DNA of 64,000 nucleotides from Prochilodus magdalenae. Its lineage: Eukaryota > Chordata > Actinopteri > Characiformes > Prochilodontidae. Positions 1-35,814 of this stretch are shown here, one piece after another (the stretch's first letter is position 1; every line of letters begins with the position of its first letter). The position numbers and the translations under genes were made by a program. Where the stretch lies: the NCBI GenBank assembly GCA_024036415.1, contig JAMWET010007215.1, forward strand, positions 186,001 through 250,000, written 5' to 3'. The notes beneath the pieces are model-generated. The model ran no database searches and was not told the DNA's origin. It saw nothing but the letters and a program-made list of their open reading frames with translations.

Positions 1-539
1 GCATTAAACAAAATTAGAGTTGTGTATGAAAAGGATACGCCAAATAACGTGAGAGGAACTGATGAATTGTCTGTTCCACATTTAGTCAGAGTTGATTTCG
101 TCCTCCATGCGACGACTGTCTCACTTCACGGCTAGATGTGACAATGTGATTCCTTTTTTTTTTTTTTTTTAACAGTTATCTCCAGTAAGTTCCTGTGTGC
201 ATGCTCAGTGTCTATTCTATAGGTCTGTGAGGAATGAGAGCTGAAAATGAGAAGCAGCAGTGGCCACAGTAGGAATGAGGAGTCCATAGAGAGTTCCCTT
301 CACAGTCGAATCCCAAGTCACAGGAGGGAGAACGCACAGTGAGAGGGAAGAGAACAGGTATCGGGCTGTCAGGCATCCAGGCAGGAAAAGTGAACAGCCA
401 GCAGAGTTAGAGAGAATGGCCAGAGGTGAGAAGCCCACAGTTTAAAGGCAGAGGACCTGTTACCCCCAAAGTATGCTACTTGAGCTGCAAACAGAAAGCA
501 CAGAGAAAAGAGAGAAGCCAGGGTTGTGATTTTGCTTTA

Positions 540-930
540 ATGATCACAGTGCAAAGGAAAATGTATCAGTGCACAGACACGTGTCAATGCAGAAGGAATC
601 AATCCACAGGAATGAAGCATGGTGGGTGGGTTTACTGCAAAATCTACAGGAACTGCATGGGAATGTTCAAGCTGCATGGAATAGAGTATCGCAGGACACT
701 ATTAGGAACCTCTACAGCTCCATGCTAAGACATCTGGCATGTTGTGTTAGCAAACATGGCGGCCCGATGCCATACTGAAATACATTACTTCTGTATGTGT
801 AGATTAATAAATATTGCCCATATCGCTCAGAATTGATCTGTTCCTGGTAGCCTTTATCTTCCTTCTGAATAACACTGCAATCCCACACTTCCTTCTGGAT
901 GCAACTATTTTTTTGATAATTAGTGTATCT
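540..930 (+). mobile_element. Tc1/mariner relic A: transposase C-terminus and 3' end
   Basis: The frame ending at 778 reads LQELHGNVQAAWNRVSQDTI, then RNLYSSMLRHLACC and KHGGPMPY, the typical end of Tc1-like transposases (IR.L..SM.RR...V...GG.T.Y). The 3' flank to about 930 matches the copy at 34781-34967. The 5' part is lost, and the copy lies within the 3' part of crtac1. Confidence 0.75.
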
Positions 931-1536
931 AATTTATTGATGTAACAACTTGTCAAACAGCACACTTTTAAAAAGTGGTTAGGCATACTGCAGAAATATC
1001 CATTTAAATGAACTCTTCTTCTTTCAGTTAATTACTATAGATAGAAATAGTAGTTTTAAGAAATGGACCTTTAAGCTATGGTTGAAGTGAGGAATATACC
1101 ATTCTGCGCTAAGAGTATGTTTTGGTAGGCAGTCACACAACCGTAATTTGGAACTGCAGTTTTGAAATGCCACTGTGTAGTGGATTTTTAGTGTCACACT
1201 CCTGCAGCGCCCCTCCACCCACATAAACGCCAGCTATCAGTCGCGGCTAAAAAACAGCAACTGGGCAAGAATGCCAATTTATTGGCTTACGTTCAACCAA
1301 ATTCCCAATATGTCATTAAAGCACTAAATCGTGCTTGCTGCTCGATAATCGAGCCCAGTGTTTTTATTCCACTGATGGCAAGCATCAAAATGTTGAAGAG
1401 GCTACAGGACAAACAGGAGACAGGGAAAGCTGAAAGTTATGAAGCAAGAATTAATATGAGCATTGTGGAAAAGCTGAGCAGTGATTTTTGGCCACAAATG
1501 AGTCAAAATCATGAAAAAGCGATGCACTAAATTTAC

Positions 1537-1644
1537 TTGATTTAAATGTGGACATAATTTCCACATGAATAAAATGCATCAACGCAATTTTATCTTTCAG
1601 CTTTTATTTTATTCATGTGGAAATTATGTTCACATTTGAATCAA
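1537..1644. repeat. Long hairpin, 39 bp arms
   Basis: Bases 1537-1575 and 1606-1644 are reverse complements at 37 of 39 positions, around a 30-base loop. Weaker symmetry seems to extend outward on both sides. It lies 111 bp beyond the EGF exon in a crtac1 intron and is probably a MITE or the fold-back end of a transposon. Confidence 0.85.
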
Positions 1645-1754
1645 ATCAATTTAAAGCCCTGTTTTTTCCTTTCATGTAATCCATGAAATCTCACCGCAGC
1701 CTGAAGGCCTAGTTCCTTCATGGTTTCAACTATTATCCCTAGATTTTTACTCAC

Positions 1755-24675
<22,921 letters not shown>

Positions 24676-25059
24676 GGTCACCTGCTAAACCCATAACACA
24701 GTACATTAATGTTTCACAAAACCTTACTAATCAAGTGTTGCACCATGTAAGTATTGTGTAAAGGGAGTTTATTAAGACAAAGCCTTCATCACCCGGAATC
24801 CACAGGATTTCTTTGTGTTCCTCAAATTACTCAAATTACTATAACTAGCTGGCCCATGGATGCTCTTTAATTGGTTCACATTGAAACAGAACTGAACTGA
24901 TGTCAGTGTGTGCCAGCGACATCCAACTCTGTTAAACTCTGTTTAATACAGAAGTCACTAGCGTTTAAGACTGATTCCATGGAGGCCTAATAAAGTATTT
25001 CAGGTTATACATTCTCAAATGCTCTTATCAGAAAGTTTTAATAGGTCCATCAATGTATT

Positions 25060-25279
25060 ATTACATTTACGGCATTTAGCTGACGCTCTTATCCAGAGCG
25101 ACTTACAAGGGTATTCATATTACAGGTGGGCCAATGTAGTGTTAGGAGTCTTGCCCAAGGACTCTTACTGGTATAGCATAGCATAGTCACCCAGACCGGG
25201 ATTCGAACCCCAGTCTCCCACATGTGGTGGTGGCTCCTTGGTGGGTAGCGGTGTTATCTGCTGAGCTACACCAACCACA
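25060..25279 (-). mobile_element. tRNA-derived SINE
   Basis: On the minus strand the head has a box A-like TAGCTCAGCAGATAA (25254-25267 region) and a box B GGTTCGAATCC (25199-25209), as in tRNA genes. The tail TCGCTCTGGATAAGAGCGTC, continuing AGCTAAATGCCG, is the 3' end of a SINE type widespread in teleosts. It is a fossil insertion, not a functional tRNA gene. Confidence 0.8.
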
Positions 25280-26051
25280 TTATTGTTATACATGTATTTT
25301 AACTATACATGAGCATAACTACATTGTTGTGTTTCAATACACCTTAACCCAACTTTATATTTATACCTTAATTGGATTTATATCACCAACACTATTAGAC
25401 CACAGAACAACAAACAAACATGACAAACATGATTGTTATGGATCCACAGTATTAAAATTGAAATGCATTATGATTTGTTGTAGTTTGAAGTAATACTACT
25501 TAATAAACATGTCTAAAATCATTATAGGCCAGTTGCATCAAAGGTGAAAAGCAATATGATTCACTGTAGTGTAATACACCCTCCATGTAGCAGTAATTAG
25601 AGAATCACAATGAGATCACCCCACACTCATTCACTGATTCTGCGCTATGGATATTATCTCTTCTAGGTTTGCACAAAACAATTTATGAAACAAGCCTGTC
25701 CTTCAGCCTGCGCCTGAACCGTTTCCCCTGTTAAGAGAAAATGATCTGGTCAACACTCCACTTACAAGGAATGAACATAAATCGGGAGAGTGGGGTCAGT
25801 GAAAGCCGCAGGTCCAAATTAAGACTTGAAAGAAAAGGCTGTCTGTGTCACTGCCTATGAGACAGACACTTCAGACAGAAAAATCCATAAGTGACAAAGA
25901 GACTGAGCGGCGTTCTTGAACCATGAGAATCATGTACTTAACAGTATGGATGGGCAACATTCAGCAATAGTGTTTTAAATTGAGCACAGAGCTATTTGTG
26001 ATTTAAGACTTATGGTGAATTAGGTTTAGTGATCGGTTGATATAGGGTGCA

Positions 26052-26230
26052 AAATGTCGCTGTCACAACAAAACCTTGTACACTGTACACGGGGACTAAA
26101 AAAACTCCAATTTAAATGGAAGTTACTAAAATAACCCCTCAAGTCTTTTTTTGGACCATTTCTATTGGTCCATTCATTTGAACACAATGTAAAGTTGTTG
26201 TAAATGTTAAAGTTCTGAAAAATATACATT
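26052..26230. repeat. Diverged relative of the family G MITE
   Basis: Begins ATGTCGCTGTCACAACAAAA and contains GGACCATTTCTATTGGTCCA, both close to blocks of family G. The right-hand end is not recognisable. Confidence 0.5.
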
Positions 26231-26242
26231 AGGAGTAAATAG

Positions 26243-26325
<83 letters not shown>
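26243..26325. repeat. (GATA)n microsatellite
   Basis: A pure tetranucleotide run of about 83 bases (TAGA/GATA), 1.5 kb from the candidate first exon of crtac1. Confidence 0.98.
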
Positions 26326-27813
26326 GAATACAACAGTACAATGATAAATCAAAGTGTTCTTAAATTAAATATATGAAGGGAAAAAAGAAAGGATGTGGAA
26401 GAGCAACTGAGGGCAGGATGAAGGCATCACAGATATATGTGGAGCAAGATTATAGGCACCTTTACAAGCTGGCAGGATTTACGAAGAGGCTGCCCTTATT
26501 ATTACTGTACCCTGCAATGTCCCCAAATCACCTAATCTCCTTCACTTTACTAGAGCTCTAAACTCATGCACCTGCAGAATGGATGCCTTTGAATCGACTT
26601 CTTAAACACAGCACAGCACCCCACATTTAAATATACTGTATCATTAAATAACACTGGCCTCACATTCTGATGGGATGCAGAAGCGGCTAAACTATACAGG
26701 AGGTCCCAGCACACCTATAAGTTACAAGCAGAATAATAACAAAGGCTCACAGTGAACACAGAGTAAGCTTACTGGCTATATTGAATGATTAGAGGAGAAA
26801 CAGACTGGAGAAAACAAGGCAGCTGGAAAAGACAAATGTGTCGTGTGTATTAAAGAGATCCTGCTCAATGGGCTTGAAGTACTGATGCTGCAGAGCTATG
26901 CTGATGATTATTAGGGTACACTGTATTTTCTGTATCTACTGCTGAGAAAGGTGCTCTGACCTGGTGGAACTTTACACTGCCATTTTTGTGCAGTGTAGCA
27001 AGGTGAAATGACCCTTGTCTCTGATGTCCACCTTGAGGAGACAATGATGGTGCTTCTCGTTATCTCTCTGCAGCAGTGGTCGATGTCAGACTCACATGCA
27101 TTATTGAAGGACAAAAAGTACCATTCAAATAATACTTGCATATCATAACACTGTATATACTGTAATTATAATAGAGTTAAATACTAGAATTAGCAGCCAG
27201 TGATTATAAACATTCAGGGCTGGTGTCCCATACCCAGATTAGGCTTAAACCTAGAGCCTAGAAGGCTTTTTTAATGCTGAATCCCAAAGTTAGTCAGCCA
27301 GTTTAGGTCTAGGTGAAATCCAATCTGTGAAACCAACTTACAATGTTAAATAAGTGTCCGTTTTTTTTTTTCTTTTTTAAAAATGCACAGAAAAATACAC
27401 CAGCAGCTGCTGCCCTGGGGTGCTTAACTCTGCAGTTGAACTCTACTTCATTCCAAGTAGTACATTTTTATTTTATTTTTTTTTTTGGGCTATTGGCTAC
27501 TACGTATAATGAAATAAGAAAATTCTTTGAAATATTTCATTTCAGCAAAGACCCTTAGATGTCATCATGCCCCCCACTGAAAATATGCATAGCATAAAAA
27601 AGCTGGAAGTTATCCTATCTCACTGAAAACCCTCTCATCTTTCATCACAGGGAGATTACAAAACACGCAGCCTATTACAAGGCACTGGATCCATGACTCA
27701 CTTGCCCTCACCTTGCGCAAACTGGCTGTCCCGCATCCTCACATCTTGATAAAGCTGCGACAAAGCCGAGCATCTTCAGTTTCAGAGCACGAGAGTGTAA
27801 AGGACATACTCAC

Positions 27814-27849
27814 AGACAGAAACTCCAGCAGAACTTCCACAACAGTCAT
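27814..27849 (-). CDS. crtac1: crtac1 candidate upstream first exon (in-frame N-terminal extension)
   Basis: A strong donor (GTGAGTATG, read on the minus strand) follows base 27814. An ATG at 27849 opens twelve codons (MTVVEVLLEFLS) up to it. Joined to the acceptor at 24682-24684 (TTTAGCAG before GTGACCATG), the frame continues through V-T into the MSLWTIAL signal peptide. The alternative is that this exon is only 5' untranslated sequence and translation starts at 24675. Upstream exon extent is unknown. The first-intron acceptor has a weak pyrimidine tract, so this is inference. Confidence 0.4.
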
Positions 27850-28399
27850 GATGGCAGCGCCTTTTCCGATACACACAGGATAAGTACGGTGCATGTAGCA
27901 GTGCACAGCCCCTCTGCATCACTAGATGCTACGCTAATCACATATTGCTGATCATTCGCCAGAAGACTACACCTCAACACTGAGAGCAGATCAGATCCAG
28001 GAAGAAGTGGGCTTCTTCCAGAGATTGACCGTTGAGGAGTGATGCCCACGCGTTTCTACTTCAAGCGCTCCTTAGTAAGTTAGAGAAACTCTAACCCGCA
28101 TCAAATTACTGGTCTAGAGTAAGCAAACAAACCAGCCACGGTCCGCCTAAACCGGATAACTAACTCTTCCGAGTAATAAGACATCATGCTGGAGTTCATG
28201 CAGCTCCAGTCTAACAAAGCATGCAGCGGATAAGCAGCGGCACCTACATGAGGAAGGAGGATGGGCAGCGATGGGCAGGCAGCAGTGTTCTCCGCTCTGG
28301 CTCTCAGTGGACACGCTGCGCGTCTCTGGGGTCCTATAACAACAGTCCTTTCACACAACTTCTGAAGAACTTGCTTTATGAAATCAGTAGTGAGTGAAA

Positions 28400-28452
28400 C
28401 CATCCAATAACATGAGCCTGCCTTGAATATTTAAAGAGGCAGCCAATGACGT
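28400..28452 (-). promoter_or_regulatory. crtac1: Candidate crtac1 promoter (CCAAT box, CRE half-site, TATA-like)
   Basis: Read on the minus strand, a CCAAT box (ATTGGCT, 28441-28447) overlaps a CRE half-site (ACGTCA, 28447-28452). The TATA-like stretch TTTAAATATT (28426-28435) follows, which would place initiation near 28400. The surroundings (28.0-28.5 kb) are visibly richer in G+C and CpG than the rest. Spacing and position suit a crtac1 promoter, but nothing in the sequence proves the start site, and upstream ATGs lie between it and 27849. Confidence 0.35.
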
Positions 28453-28938
28453 GCGAGAAGGGCTGCGCTCTTTTATTACTGGTCTGGGATCAGATCCCTC
28501 CTTCACCGTACATTCAGAGAGATCGGGACGTGGATGGAAAGGAGCTGATCCTTCATCAGGAGGAAAATGAGGCAGGAGCTACCGGAAGAATGGAGGCAGG
28601 CTTGTGCACTACCTGAGCTGTTCTGCATGATAATATAAGAGGAGGAGGAGGATGTGTCGATTGTTTCACTCGCCAATACCCCAAATAAAAAGTTCTATTG
28701 AGGAGTTAAACAGACCCAGGGCAGCTGTTTATGTGTGTTAATATCTATATTTGAAAAAATTTCTGAAATAAAGATTATTTAACACTGTGAGCTGATTTCA
28801 TTGACTTGGATCAAGCCTAGTCTTGGACTGCACAACTGTTTAAATAGGGTGTAAATATGAGATGACATTCTGGCCAAAAGACAGATCCTCCAATTTCCAA
28901 TAACGTGAGAGATCAGTGATGAAAAGTTGCTGATTTTT

Positions 28939-29462
28939 ATACACTCATCATCAAAAGAACAGTGCACATGTAGTTGCACCCAGAAGGAATCATCTGACAG
29001 ATATGAAACTTGTTGGGTAGGTTTCGCATTGTGAGACATGGGAATGATTCAAGCTCAGCCGCACATGGACATAAGCAAGGACGGGGCCTATGACTGCACC
29101 TGACCAACATTCACGATAGGGGACATAGTCCCAGCACCACTGACAGATGGATTCACAACGCAGAATTACATGCACACATAACACCACGTCAGCGTCATGC
29201 CAAACACTGCAGTGGTGTCATGTCATCTTCAGTGAAGAGTTCTGCTTTGGTCCAAAGTGATCAATACATCTGTGTGGAGGCACCGGGGTCAGCGCCGAGA
29301 TGAACGGTTTATTGTTACATATCAAAAGTCCAGAAGGTCTAGTGTCACTTCACCTCCACCCCTACCACACAATCTGCAGGAACTGTGTGGGAATATCAAG
29401 TTGCACGAGATGGGTTATCATAGGGCACCACTAGGAACCTCTACAGCTCCGTGATGAGACAT
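28939..29462 (+). mobile_element. Tc1/mariner relic B: 5' end plus decayed transposase
   Basis: Starts with ATACACTCATCATCAAAAGA, the reverse complement of the 3' end of copies A and C, so it is the left terminal repeat. The frame near 29270 reads YICVWRHRGQRRDERF, like the VWRR.GERF block of Tc1-like transposases. The segment 29373-29462 matches copy A's transposase end. The element stops at about 29462 without its right end. Confidence 0.72.
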
Positions 29463-32400
29463 CTGGAAAGCGCTTGAAGATGCTTTGTCTCCACTATTAG
29501 AATAATTACAGTTATGATGGACTTTCCTGCAAGCGGACGCACATGTTTTTGCTTGTGCAGAGTCAGGAAGATATTGAAAGAGAGGTTAATTGGACAGCTG
29601 CAGAACTTTCTTGCATCCTGTGCGTCACTGTGACTTGGCAGTAGCTCAGTCCACATCATTAGACCACTGATACATGGTTCTGAGATTGCTTTTGCAAGAC
29701 AAAGCATTTCTTTTGGTCAGTTTATTTATAATGAATATGGCAAAAGAGTGATTTTACAGCATACGGTATGGTAACAGATGGGGTTGTTTTTCTGCTCAAA
29801 GATAATGGATGTTATCAAATAACACAAGATTTTAGGTCTTGCTGCTTTGGTCTGACTTCTCACTGTTACACATGTTAATGTTTAGATCCTCTGGCAAGAC
29901 TATCCAGACTATCCAAAGTATACATCTAAATGCAAATAGGCTCACTGACCACAGGAACAAGCTTATACAGTGGCTATTTCAGTGCACTGACCTAAACCTT
30001 ACTTTAAAAACAGGATGGCCAGATGAAGAGGAGCATCCACAAGGCAGAACTAATGGCTGATGGATCTGGAGAGGTTTTATCTCAGATTCCATTAGTGAAG
30101 AAACCACAGTGGTGTTATCTTGGTAAGAGGACAATGCTCACAATACTAAATGCAGGGATAGCAGAAAATGTACAAATATTAAGAATAATTTTACTACTAA
30201 CATGACATGAAATATAAAGTTTAATTTTATATATTTAAATAGCATACATATGTCCTTTATCGACCTTCACATGAATAATCTATTTAACCTGATTCTGACC
30301 CCTGTGAACAGTCACTAGTGTTGTTTTTCTTAATACCTGTGGCAACACTTTAACATGTCATAGCAAAGTCGTGGTATTTTCAGCCCTAAAACAAAACTAT
30401 ACTTTGTTGTGGTTTACTCTGTGCTGTTTCCCAGATCTTTAAGATTACCTACTGCGATTGCTTGATGCCCTAATCTCAGAGTTTCACATCAAGAGTTCTT
30501 TAGCAGATCAGCAAGTGTGTCATTTTATTTTACATACGGCAGTTATTGCCAAATGTAGCCCTGCAAATGTGTATTAAAGAGATACCAGCTCATTGGTGTT
30601 AGTCAGACTTAATTACTGTCAATTAAGCCTTATGTGCCAATTATCATTACCTTGCCTGGCAAGTGCTCCGTTCAAAGAGACAAGGGCATTTTGAGTCTGA
30701 GATGGAAATCACTTTTAAACTTTTAAAGAGTGGAATACTGCCAAGATGCTTTAAAAGGTCCTCTATCTCAGCAGAAGCAGGGCAAAAAGTGATGAGATCG
30801 CTCTAGGACTGATGTGAATAGGATATGATGTTAATATCACAATTATAAATAGCATTGTATCAGCCCTCATGCTGTGAGGTGATTTGTTTAAAATCATGAG
30901 GATCGTATAACAGTACTTTGTTGCTTTATTTACACTGTATGTGATTTCCTATGCTTCTGTGCTACGACGTGATTTGTTTCGACAGTAGATGTGGATTTTT
31001 TGCTGGCAAGGAAGAACACATATGCTTGGATGTTGGTTTATTAGCAGGCCCGTACATCATCTAAGCCTGACAGCACACTAAAATGTCCTTGGCAGATTCT
31101 CTCTTCCACTTGCTCCTTGCGCCTGCCTGCCTACCTTCTGATGGATGCCGCCATATTTCTCCCACAAGCCCCAAATGCACCCATCAGCACTGCTCCTCAT
31201 AATGTGTGACATAATCGTGTGTGGATGCTGATAGGTCCCATACAGGGAATGAGCTCTATTCGGGTGAACCTGAGGGTGTGGATACTGCACATGCATATTC
31301 AAACTAAAGATGATGCTTTCTTTGCTGTTCTTGCCCATTCTGTAAAAATAGACTATGTTAAAGTTAGATCACGTTACAATTCATATAGACTGTCAACAAA
31401 CAAATAAACAAACAAACAAAAAGCACCCATAGAGGCCTTTAAATACGTACATGTTATTGGCCTTCTAGAATTTGCATCTTACACTCTTTATACCTACTTT
31501 CTGAACTCACCATCTGTCACTCTTTAATTTAATGTTTGAATATATGATTTATGCCTCAGTGGCAGAGACATAAATCTGTTTTGTGTGAGGGAGGGATAAC
31601 AGCAGTGATGTTCCCTCATTCCCTCTATTGATTGGCTAGCTTAATAGTGTTTGTCCTTTATAGCTGATCTCAGGAAATAAAGGAAATAAATAGTTTGGAA
31701 TGAGCTTTCACAGGGCCTTCAGAGCGCTAGAGGTCTGAGCTGCATGGCATGACCATCTATGTCTTAAATACTGTTATGATACGGTGATATACTATCAGAA
31801 CGAATGTAAGAATGTATAGAATGGTTTGGGGAATTATTTGTGGACAGGTGGCATAGAATGGAAAACTGCACCATGGCATCGTTGCAAACTTGTGTACCAT
31901 GAACCTCAAACTCTGTTGTCTCTTCCCTTACAAAGGCTGTGAAGGTGATGCTAAAACCCTTTACATCCTTCTCAAGCAACCAAACTGTTTTTGGACACGG
32001 TTGATGTTCATCTTTATATGAGGCTTTTTTAATTGAGGTTGAAGCTGATCATTTTAAATGTAAAGATTTATTTGTGACATCTTCAGTTTAGTTCATATCA
32101 TGTTATTGAGAGCAAGTAGTTCGTATACAAGTGAACAAACAATTAAAAAGTAAATATAGATATGCCATAACTTTTGCACAGACCACATATTTTTGTGTTT
32201 CAATAAAAATACAAAAAAACATTTACATTTAATTACTAAGAAATTGTTTAAACATATTATTTGACCAAAGCTCCAAAATTATTTGCATATGGCAATTTTT
32301 ATAAATATGTCTTTGCAAAGATAGAAAGTTATACATGATAGAACCCTTTGCTAGTTGAGTGTAGCTGAAAGTGTACAGACTAATGAGGGTTCTTTGGTTA

Positions 32401-32886
32401 TGTATAGCACCGTAAATGATTCCTCTACTGTTATGATATCAGGCTTGTAGCAACATGAAAAACCATAAGAACCAAAAATGTCTATAAAACCATATGCAAC
32501 ATATTTATACACTCATACAATTAATCTGAAGAACCATTTCACCACACAAGGCACTATTTAACCATGCAAATGGTTGTTTGAGTGTCCGTGGTCTGACATA
32601 GGACCAATGTCTTTTTGAAAGAAACCCTAAAGAGTCATCTTTGTATGTAGGAGCATATATTTTACCAAAAAGTCATCACAGATGTCAAACACTGTGCATT
32701 CCACATATCTTTTTAGAAGTCTAATTATTTTTTATATATCCACACAACTTACATGCCTGTTTTGTAATGCCAAATCTCCAGCCAACAGTTTAAGAATGAA
32801 CAAGATCATAATATATCATCTGTTAATAACCTTCTCAACTTGCATCTTCTCTAATGTAGTAATGTAAATCCCAGAATCATCAAAAT

Positions 32887-32896
32887 TATATATATA

Positions 32897-32956
<60 letters not shown>
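32887..32956. repeat. (AT)n microsatellite
   Basis: AT dinucleotide run of about 70 bases with one TTTA interruption. Confidence 0.95.
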
Positions 32957-32959
<3 letters not shown>

Positions 32960-34780
32960 TGTTTTTTGCACCCAACCTGTCAGGCCAGGCTTCTATCACT
33001 CTTTTTGACACAGGAGTTTCATGTCCTCAGGATTTGTCAAATCAATAAGAGAAATCAAACATTGATTCATAACAGTTTTGGCTTGTACAGGCTTTTGAGG
33101 AGAGTAGTGACAAATGGACACGTCTCAAATGTCTTTATACATCAGTGTCAAAGAGCCTGTCAGGAACATGTTCACAGGAATGTTATTTGACGCATGCTAT
33201 GGCATTCTTATACTGTGGCAAAGGGTGCCTAAATAATACAGAGTTAATCTGAAGTATGCTTAAGCATCTTCTCTATTTCATAGCCTGGCCTGACCAAAAT
33301 GAGGAGGAGAAAGGGACATAAATCAGAACAATTATTACTGAGGATTTAAATTGACAGTTTACGCCTTTGGCTAAAACAAACAAAACTTGCTTGGCTGAGA
33401 TAAAGCAGCCTGTCAGCATGAGGTGGTTTAACACTCTCCTCTGTCATTGTTCTCATGATCCTCTCAAATTAATTACTGATCGATTCGGAGAACTCATACA
33501 AAGAAGCTGAACAAATCTGTCTGTCTCCGGTGATGGGCGTGTGGGGTGCAGTGGCAGGAAAAGCTTGTGGCCGGATGCAGGCGTGGATGAGTTTTGAAGG
33601 AATTGTTTCCTCACTGCAATTAATCTTTGTGGGGTTGCTCACTTGAATTCAAATGCTTGAAGGTTCAGAGGCACTTTACAAGCACCACAACTATGATTGT
33701 GGTATCATATATCTTGACATATATCGCCTTTCAAATCCATAGCAAAGTATTCAGAGGGACTCTAATCGTACGACTACAAAGTGGACCTATATGGTATGTG
33801 GAGCTAATAAATTGGACAATGAGTGAAGTGGCGAATGGGTATATGTTAATTCACTATTATACTGATATATCCTTTATAACTGACCTTTTATAAATATTTT
33901 TTAAAAATCATATTTAAAGACATAAATGATTCTATACAAATATCACAATATCTATAAAAACTGTTTTTTTTTTATTTATTTTCCTACTCTTTTTTTCCCG
34001 ATTTCTAGAAAAAGTCCTTCCTCTAACGAGTACAAACAAACTGCGTAACTGTAAAGATGAACTGCAAGACAATGATTCCAAAATGTTCCATTTCTAATTT
34101 TAGAAAGTGGAAAAAAATACCAAATCTATGCTCACCTTAGCGCACAGGACTGCCTTTACCTATGATGTGGGAAATGACATTAGACCAAGAAGATACACAG
34201 TACTAGTATACCTAATTAAAGTATTGCTGTCTGACATTAGAAACATTACATGTGATAACTTATCCATGTGGTTCATATGTTATAGCTAGGGTTACATTTT
34301 ACATATTGCAATGGAATACATTACTGAATATATTCAGAACAGTGTATTCAGGTTTCTGCCATTGCTACTGTTTCAACGTATCCTGCCCAACAATGACTGA
34401 TTCATGATCAACAATGTTTTCACTTTTATTGTTTAGAATTTTACTGTCTAATATTTTAGGCTTATGGGCATACTTCTCTCTCAGTGATTGAATTTTCATA
34501 TATCCTATTCCTGATGTTCAAAGAAAAACAAGTGTCTCTACAATACAGTTCAAAGAGAAGGCAGAAACATACATTCTTTACTTTTTAGTTTACTAATTAG
34601 TTCAGATAAAAAGCAATTCAGGAGTATTTTTTGATCCGATCCATTTTAAAAGACGATCCTGATGATCATCATGGAGTGACTCAGAATGGCAATGGGGCAT
34701 TTTCAGTGACAGGTCCTGCTTTTGTCTTGGTGGAGATGACCAATGAATCTGCACCTTGGTCGACACCAAGATATCTTATA

Positions 34781-34967
34781 CGTGTTAAATTAGCAAACAT
34801 GGCTGCCATACTGAGAGACACTGTATGTGTAGCTCAATAAACATTGTCCATATCAGTCTAAATGTTTAATAATTTATTGTTCCACAATACCTTTATCTTC
34901 CTTCCCAATAGCATTACAGTCTGACACTTCCTTCTGTGTGCAACTATTCTTTTGATGATGAGTATAT
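34781..34967 (+). mobile_element. Tc1/mariner relic C: 3' end
   Basis: Matches 740-930 over TTAGCAAACATGG.TGCC and the later CCTTTATCTTCCTTC, and ends GCAACTATTCTTTTGATGAT, then GAGTATAT, the right terminal repeat of the family seen in copy B. Confidence 0.72.
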
Positions 34968-35814
34968 TTACATACCTCTAGAGTAAATAAAAATAAATGC
35001 ATGAGTTCAATCACAGAAAGCAACTATAAAATATACACTTCTTAAATTTCTTTTCACAGGAAAACTACACAGCTCTACAATATTAATTATAATGGGTAAT
35101 GGATGGCTGGGGAGGATTTCTATCTTTTTTATTCTATATTGTTTGACCAGTGAGATAGCATCCTCTTGCATTCTCCTTCCAACTCCGTCAGCGTTGCTTG
35201 TATGTGCTCTTCCCACTACAATTAATTTTATGCATTGTTGTCTTAATTTTGCCTGCAAGGAATCTGGGCTACATAACAATATGAACACAGCAAAATCTGC
35301 TCAGACACATCAGCATGTTTGCCTGCTTCCAGGCTTTAACTGGGGTTCTTTAATGCTTACGTATGCATCATTAGACCTCTTACTGAATGTAAAGCCACAG
35401 CGACTCGTGTGATGAAAGATTGTCTCACATGGAAGCTTAACACAAAGATAAAGCTGATGTTATACCCAAACTAATAGACTATTGATCTGAGGGAAGTGGT
35501 CCAGCAGAATCTCACAGACAGATCTTCAGCCTCAGCACAGTAGGGCAGAGTGCTTTATGCACCTCAACTAGCTCGACCTGTAATATGCATTGTTAGGTCA
35601 GACGGGTTGTGTAAGAAGTTACGTGTATGGTAAAAGGTTCATGCAAAATGCATTACATTAGCATTCAACTGTTTGAAATGTCTTGTCATGCTGATTACTG
35701 TTTTAAAATTCAATTAGCAATAACAGTCTAGACTGAAATGCTTTAATATAGAAACCAGAAAGTATTTAATATGTTTTATTTATCAAGTCTTTTGGGAACA
35801 GCAAGCCACAATGA

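Larger units (their letters stand above)
24682..27813 (-). other. Candidate first intron or 5' flank of crtac1
   Basis: Contains a SINE (about 25060-25279), a diverged family-G-like repeat (26052-26230) and a GATA microsatellite. No further exon is supported. Confidence 0.45.

Noticed and set aside
1282..1530. 82-residue plus-strand frame (KMLKRLQDKQETGKAESYEA)
   Set aside because: Composition hints at a hAT transposase fragment, but no diagnostic motif is present, so it is not called.
25199..25267. tRNA-like box A and box B
   Set aside because: They belong to a SINE head; no intact cloverleaf is visible, so it is not called a tRNA gene.
28101..28403. 100-residue minus-strand frame near the promoter
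   Set aside because: No family resemblance; lies in presumed 5' untranslated or promoter sequence and is not in frame with the crtac1 exons.
29839..30205. Overlapping plus-strand frames in the intergenic region
   Set aside because: No recognisable domain; possibly old transposon sequence but not assignable.
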